Shown here piece by piece: positions 6,142 through 7,268 of a stretch of 7,268 nucleotides of DNA. The number at the start of each line of letters is the position of its first letter. Position 1 is the first letter of the stretch. The position numbers and the translations under genes are program-made. Source of the DNA: Balneolia bacterium. Its GTDB lineage: Bacteria > Bacteroidota > Rhodothermia > Balneolales > Cyclonatronaceae. The notes below the pieces were generated by a model that searched no databases, was not told the origin of the DNA, and saw nothing but the letters and a program-made list of their open reading frames with translations. The stretch spans positions 1-7,268 of the forward strand of contig PXDL01000463.1 in the NCBI GenBank assembly GCA_003566395.1. The letters run 5' to 3'.

Positions 6142-6172
6142 TATGTCCGGTAAGATTGCATTATCGGACATA
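6142..6172. repeat. Imperfect 12-7-12 inverted repeat, candidate crossover site of the adjacent integrase
   Basis: The left arm TATGTCCGGTAA (6142-6153) and the right arm TTATCGGACATA (6161-6172) match as inverted copies at 11 of 12 positions, with a 7-base centre GATTGCA. Tyrosine-recombinase core sites have 11-13-bp inverted arms around a 6-8-bp spacer, and dif sites also have arms ending in TAA and TTA at the spacer. The site lies 51 bases before the integrase ATG, where attP sites often lie. It does not look like a terminator: A residues, not U, follow it on the plus strand. A binding site for an autoregulator is the main alternative. Confidence 0.55.
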
Positions 6173-6201
6173 AAAAGATACGCTGCAGCGCAGTCTCAAA
6201 A

Positions 6202-6209
6202 TTACCGGA
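6202..6209. repeat. Third copy of the half-site (TTACCGGA) in the integrase leader
   Basis: TTACCGGA is the exact inverted copy of the inner eight bases of the left arm at 6142-6153, and it has the same orientation as the right arm. It lies five bases before the GGAGG Shine-Dalgarno sequence of the integrase. A recombinase or regulator bound here would cover the ribosome-binding region at the DNA level. Eight bases is short, but the position is suggestive. Confidence 0.35.
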
Positions 6210-6223
6210 TTTTCGGAGGAGTA

Positions 6224-7268
6224 ATGTCGCCAGAGCACGAAAAATCGATCTCAGCGTCCATGGACACGACAAATCGTACTCAGGTCGACGAGAGCGCGCA
6301 AGGAAAGAGCGCGGGAATTGGCCTTCCCGCGCATGTTGCTGGCTCTGGCGCATTGGATCAGTTGGTGAATACCGCCCGCGACTATGCAAGTGCTGCGGCC
6401 TCCGACAACACGCTGAAAGCTTACGCCAAGGACTGGGCGCATTTCGCGCGCTGGTGCCGGATGCGCGGGGCGGACCCCCTGCCCCCGTCACCGGAGCTTG
6501 TGGGCCTTTATATTGCAGATCTGGCCGCGCCCCAGGGCCAAGGCGCAACCAAGCCCCCTGCAATGTCGGTCGCATCAATCGAGCGCCGCCTGTCGGGTCT
6601 GGGCTGGGGTTACGCGCAACGCGGGCTGCCGCTGGATCGCAAGAACCGCCACATTGCCTCGGTGCTGGCCGGTATCCGGCGCAAACACGCTCGCCCACCG
6701 GTGCAGAAAGAGGCCATTCTGGCCGAGGATATCCGCGCCATGGTCGCCACCCTGCCCCATGATCTCCGCGGGTTGCGCGACCGCGCCATCCTGCTGATCG
6801 GGTTTACCGGCGGATTGCGGCGATCAGAGATCGTCAGCCTGGACCGCCACAAGGATGACACGATGGACAGCGGCGGCTGGATCGACATCCTCGACGGCGG
6901 TGCACTGATCACTTTGCGCGGCAAGACCGGCTGGCGCGAAGTGGAAATCGGGCGCGGTAGCAGCGACCAGACCTGCCCTGTGCATGCGCTCGAGCAATGG
7001 CTGCATTACGGGCGCATTGATTTCGGGCCGATATTCACCGGCGTCACCCGCGATGGCAAACGCACGCGAGACACACGGCTCAATGACAAGCACATCGCGC
7101 GATTGATCAAGGCTTGCGTGCTGGCGGCTGGCCTGCGCCCGGATTTGCCTGATGCCGAGCGCGTCAAACTCTATTCCGGCCACAGCTTGCGCGCGGGTCT
7201 CGCCAGCAGCGCCGAAGTCGATGAGCGCTATGTCCAGAAGCAGCTTGGCCATGCCAGCGCCGAGATGA
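6224..7268 (+). CDS. Tyrosine recombinase (phage-integrase family), 3' end beyond the window
   Basis: The enzyme cuts and rejoins DNA at specific sites through a 3'-phosphotyrosine link. The first 348 residues are visible. A poorly conserved leader (1-42) precedes the SAM-like core-binding domain (about 43-155, with DNTLKAYAKDWAHFARWC). The catalytic domain starts near 163. Visible catalytic residues are Arg199 in TGGLRRSE, Lys234 in LRGKTG, His320 and Arg323 in GHSLRAG, and His343 in LGHAS. The tyrosine is expected a few residues after the window ends, so the gene looks intact as far as it can be read. ATG 6224 is chosen because GGAGG (6215-6219) lies four bases upstream. The large insertion between the Lys and His-x-x-Arg boxes and the overall length resemble plasmid or island integrases more than XerC/XerD, but this is a judgement from memory. 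The inverted repeat at 6142-6172 is its likely DNA partner. Confidence 0.92.
   Translation, partial: MSPEHEKSISASMDTTNRTQVDESAQGKSAGIGLPAHVAGSGALDQLVNTARDYASAAASDNTLKAYAKDWAHFARWCRMRGADPLPPSPELVGLYIADLAAPQGQGATKPPAMSVASIERRLSGLGWGYAQRGLPLDRKNRHIASVLAGIRRKHARPPVQKEAILAEDIRAMVATLPHDLRGLRDRAILLIGFTGGLRRSEIVSLDRHKDDTMDSGGWIDILDGGALITLRGKTGWREVEIGRGSSDQTCPVHALEQWLHYGRIDFGPIFTGVTRDGKRTRDTRLNDKHIARLIKACVLAAGLRPDLPDAERVKLYSGHSLRAGLASSAEVDERYVQKQLGHASAEM

Noticed and set aside
6142..6180. Inverted repeat read as an intrinsic terminator
   Set aside because: The stem is followed by A residues on the plus strand. On the minus strand the T run precedes the stem. Neither direction gives a stem followed by a U tract.
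5976..6698. Long minus-strand open frame (240 codons) overlapping the integrase start
   Set aside because: It is antisense to a well-supported integrase and to the intergenic repeat, its translation is rich in Arg and Pro as in GC-rich shadow frames, and no family is recognisable. Only its last part overlaps SDR remnants.
6824..7252. Minus-strand open frame of 142 codons inside the integrase
   Set aside because: It lies wholly antisense to the catalytic domain, whose motifs are intact. No Shine-Dalgarno sequence or family resemblance was seen.

Overview
The window looks like accessory or decaying DNA from a GC-rich alphaproteobacterium, most likely of the Rhodobacterales (Roseobacter/Paracoccus-like). 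The basis is family resemblance from memory of four genes: a cyclic beta-1,2-glucan synthase, an Rhodobacterales-style Crp/Fnr regulator, a 78-residue protein of a small conserved family, and a tyrosine recombinase. No database search was possible.

Left part (1-4160, minus strand). A large gene for a cyclic beta-1,2-glucan synthase (NdvB/Cgs type) starts at 3987 and runs leftwards. It is cut off: homology stops abruptly near 117-124, just after the start of the middle domain, and the frame ends at 85 after about ten unrelated residues. More than half of a normal NdvB is missing. The 117 bases left of the junction come from something else and carry a protein-like plus-strand frame I cannot identify. 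A 58-codon CsbD-like gene lies immediately upstream of ndvB, and its stop overlaps the ndvB GTG start (GTGA), so the two are probably translated together.

Middle part (4161-5497). A 78-residue minus-strand gene of unknown function is divergent from a Crp/Fnr-family regulator on the plus strand. The 109-base space between them holds a possible nine-codon leader peptide with a good Shine-Dalgarno sequence and a perfect inverted repeat with the half-site spacing used by Crp-type proteins. The regulator's start codon is uncertain.

Right part (5498-7268). A short-chain dehydrogenase pseudogene (minus strand, several frameshifts, N-terminus lost) ends exactly where the regulator ends. Beyond it, on the plus strand, a tyrosine recombinase gene starts at 6224 and runs off the window just before its catalytic tyrosine is expected. 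In front of it is an imperfect 12-7-12 inverted repeat with the layout of a tyrosine-recombinase crossover site, and a third copy of the half-site sits in the leader of the gene.

Taken together, a truncated large gene, a frameshifted pseudogene and an integrase beside a core-site-like repeat suggest a plasmid or island segment rearranged by mobile DNA. The most interesting element is the integrase and inverted-repeat pair. I saw no tRNA, rRNA, CRISPR array or complete insertion sequence.
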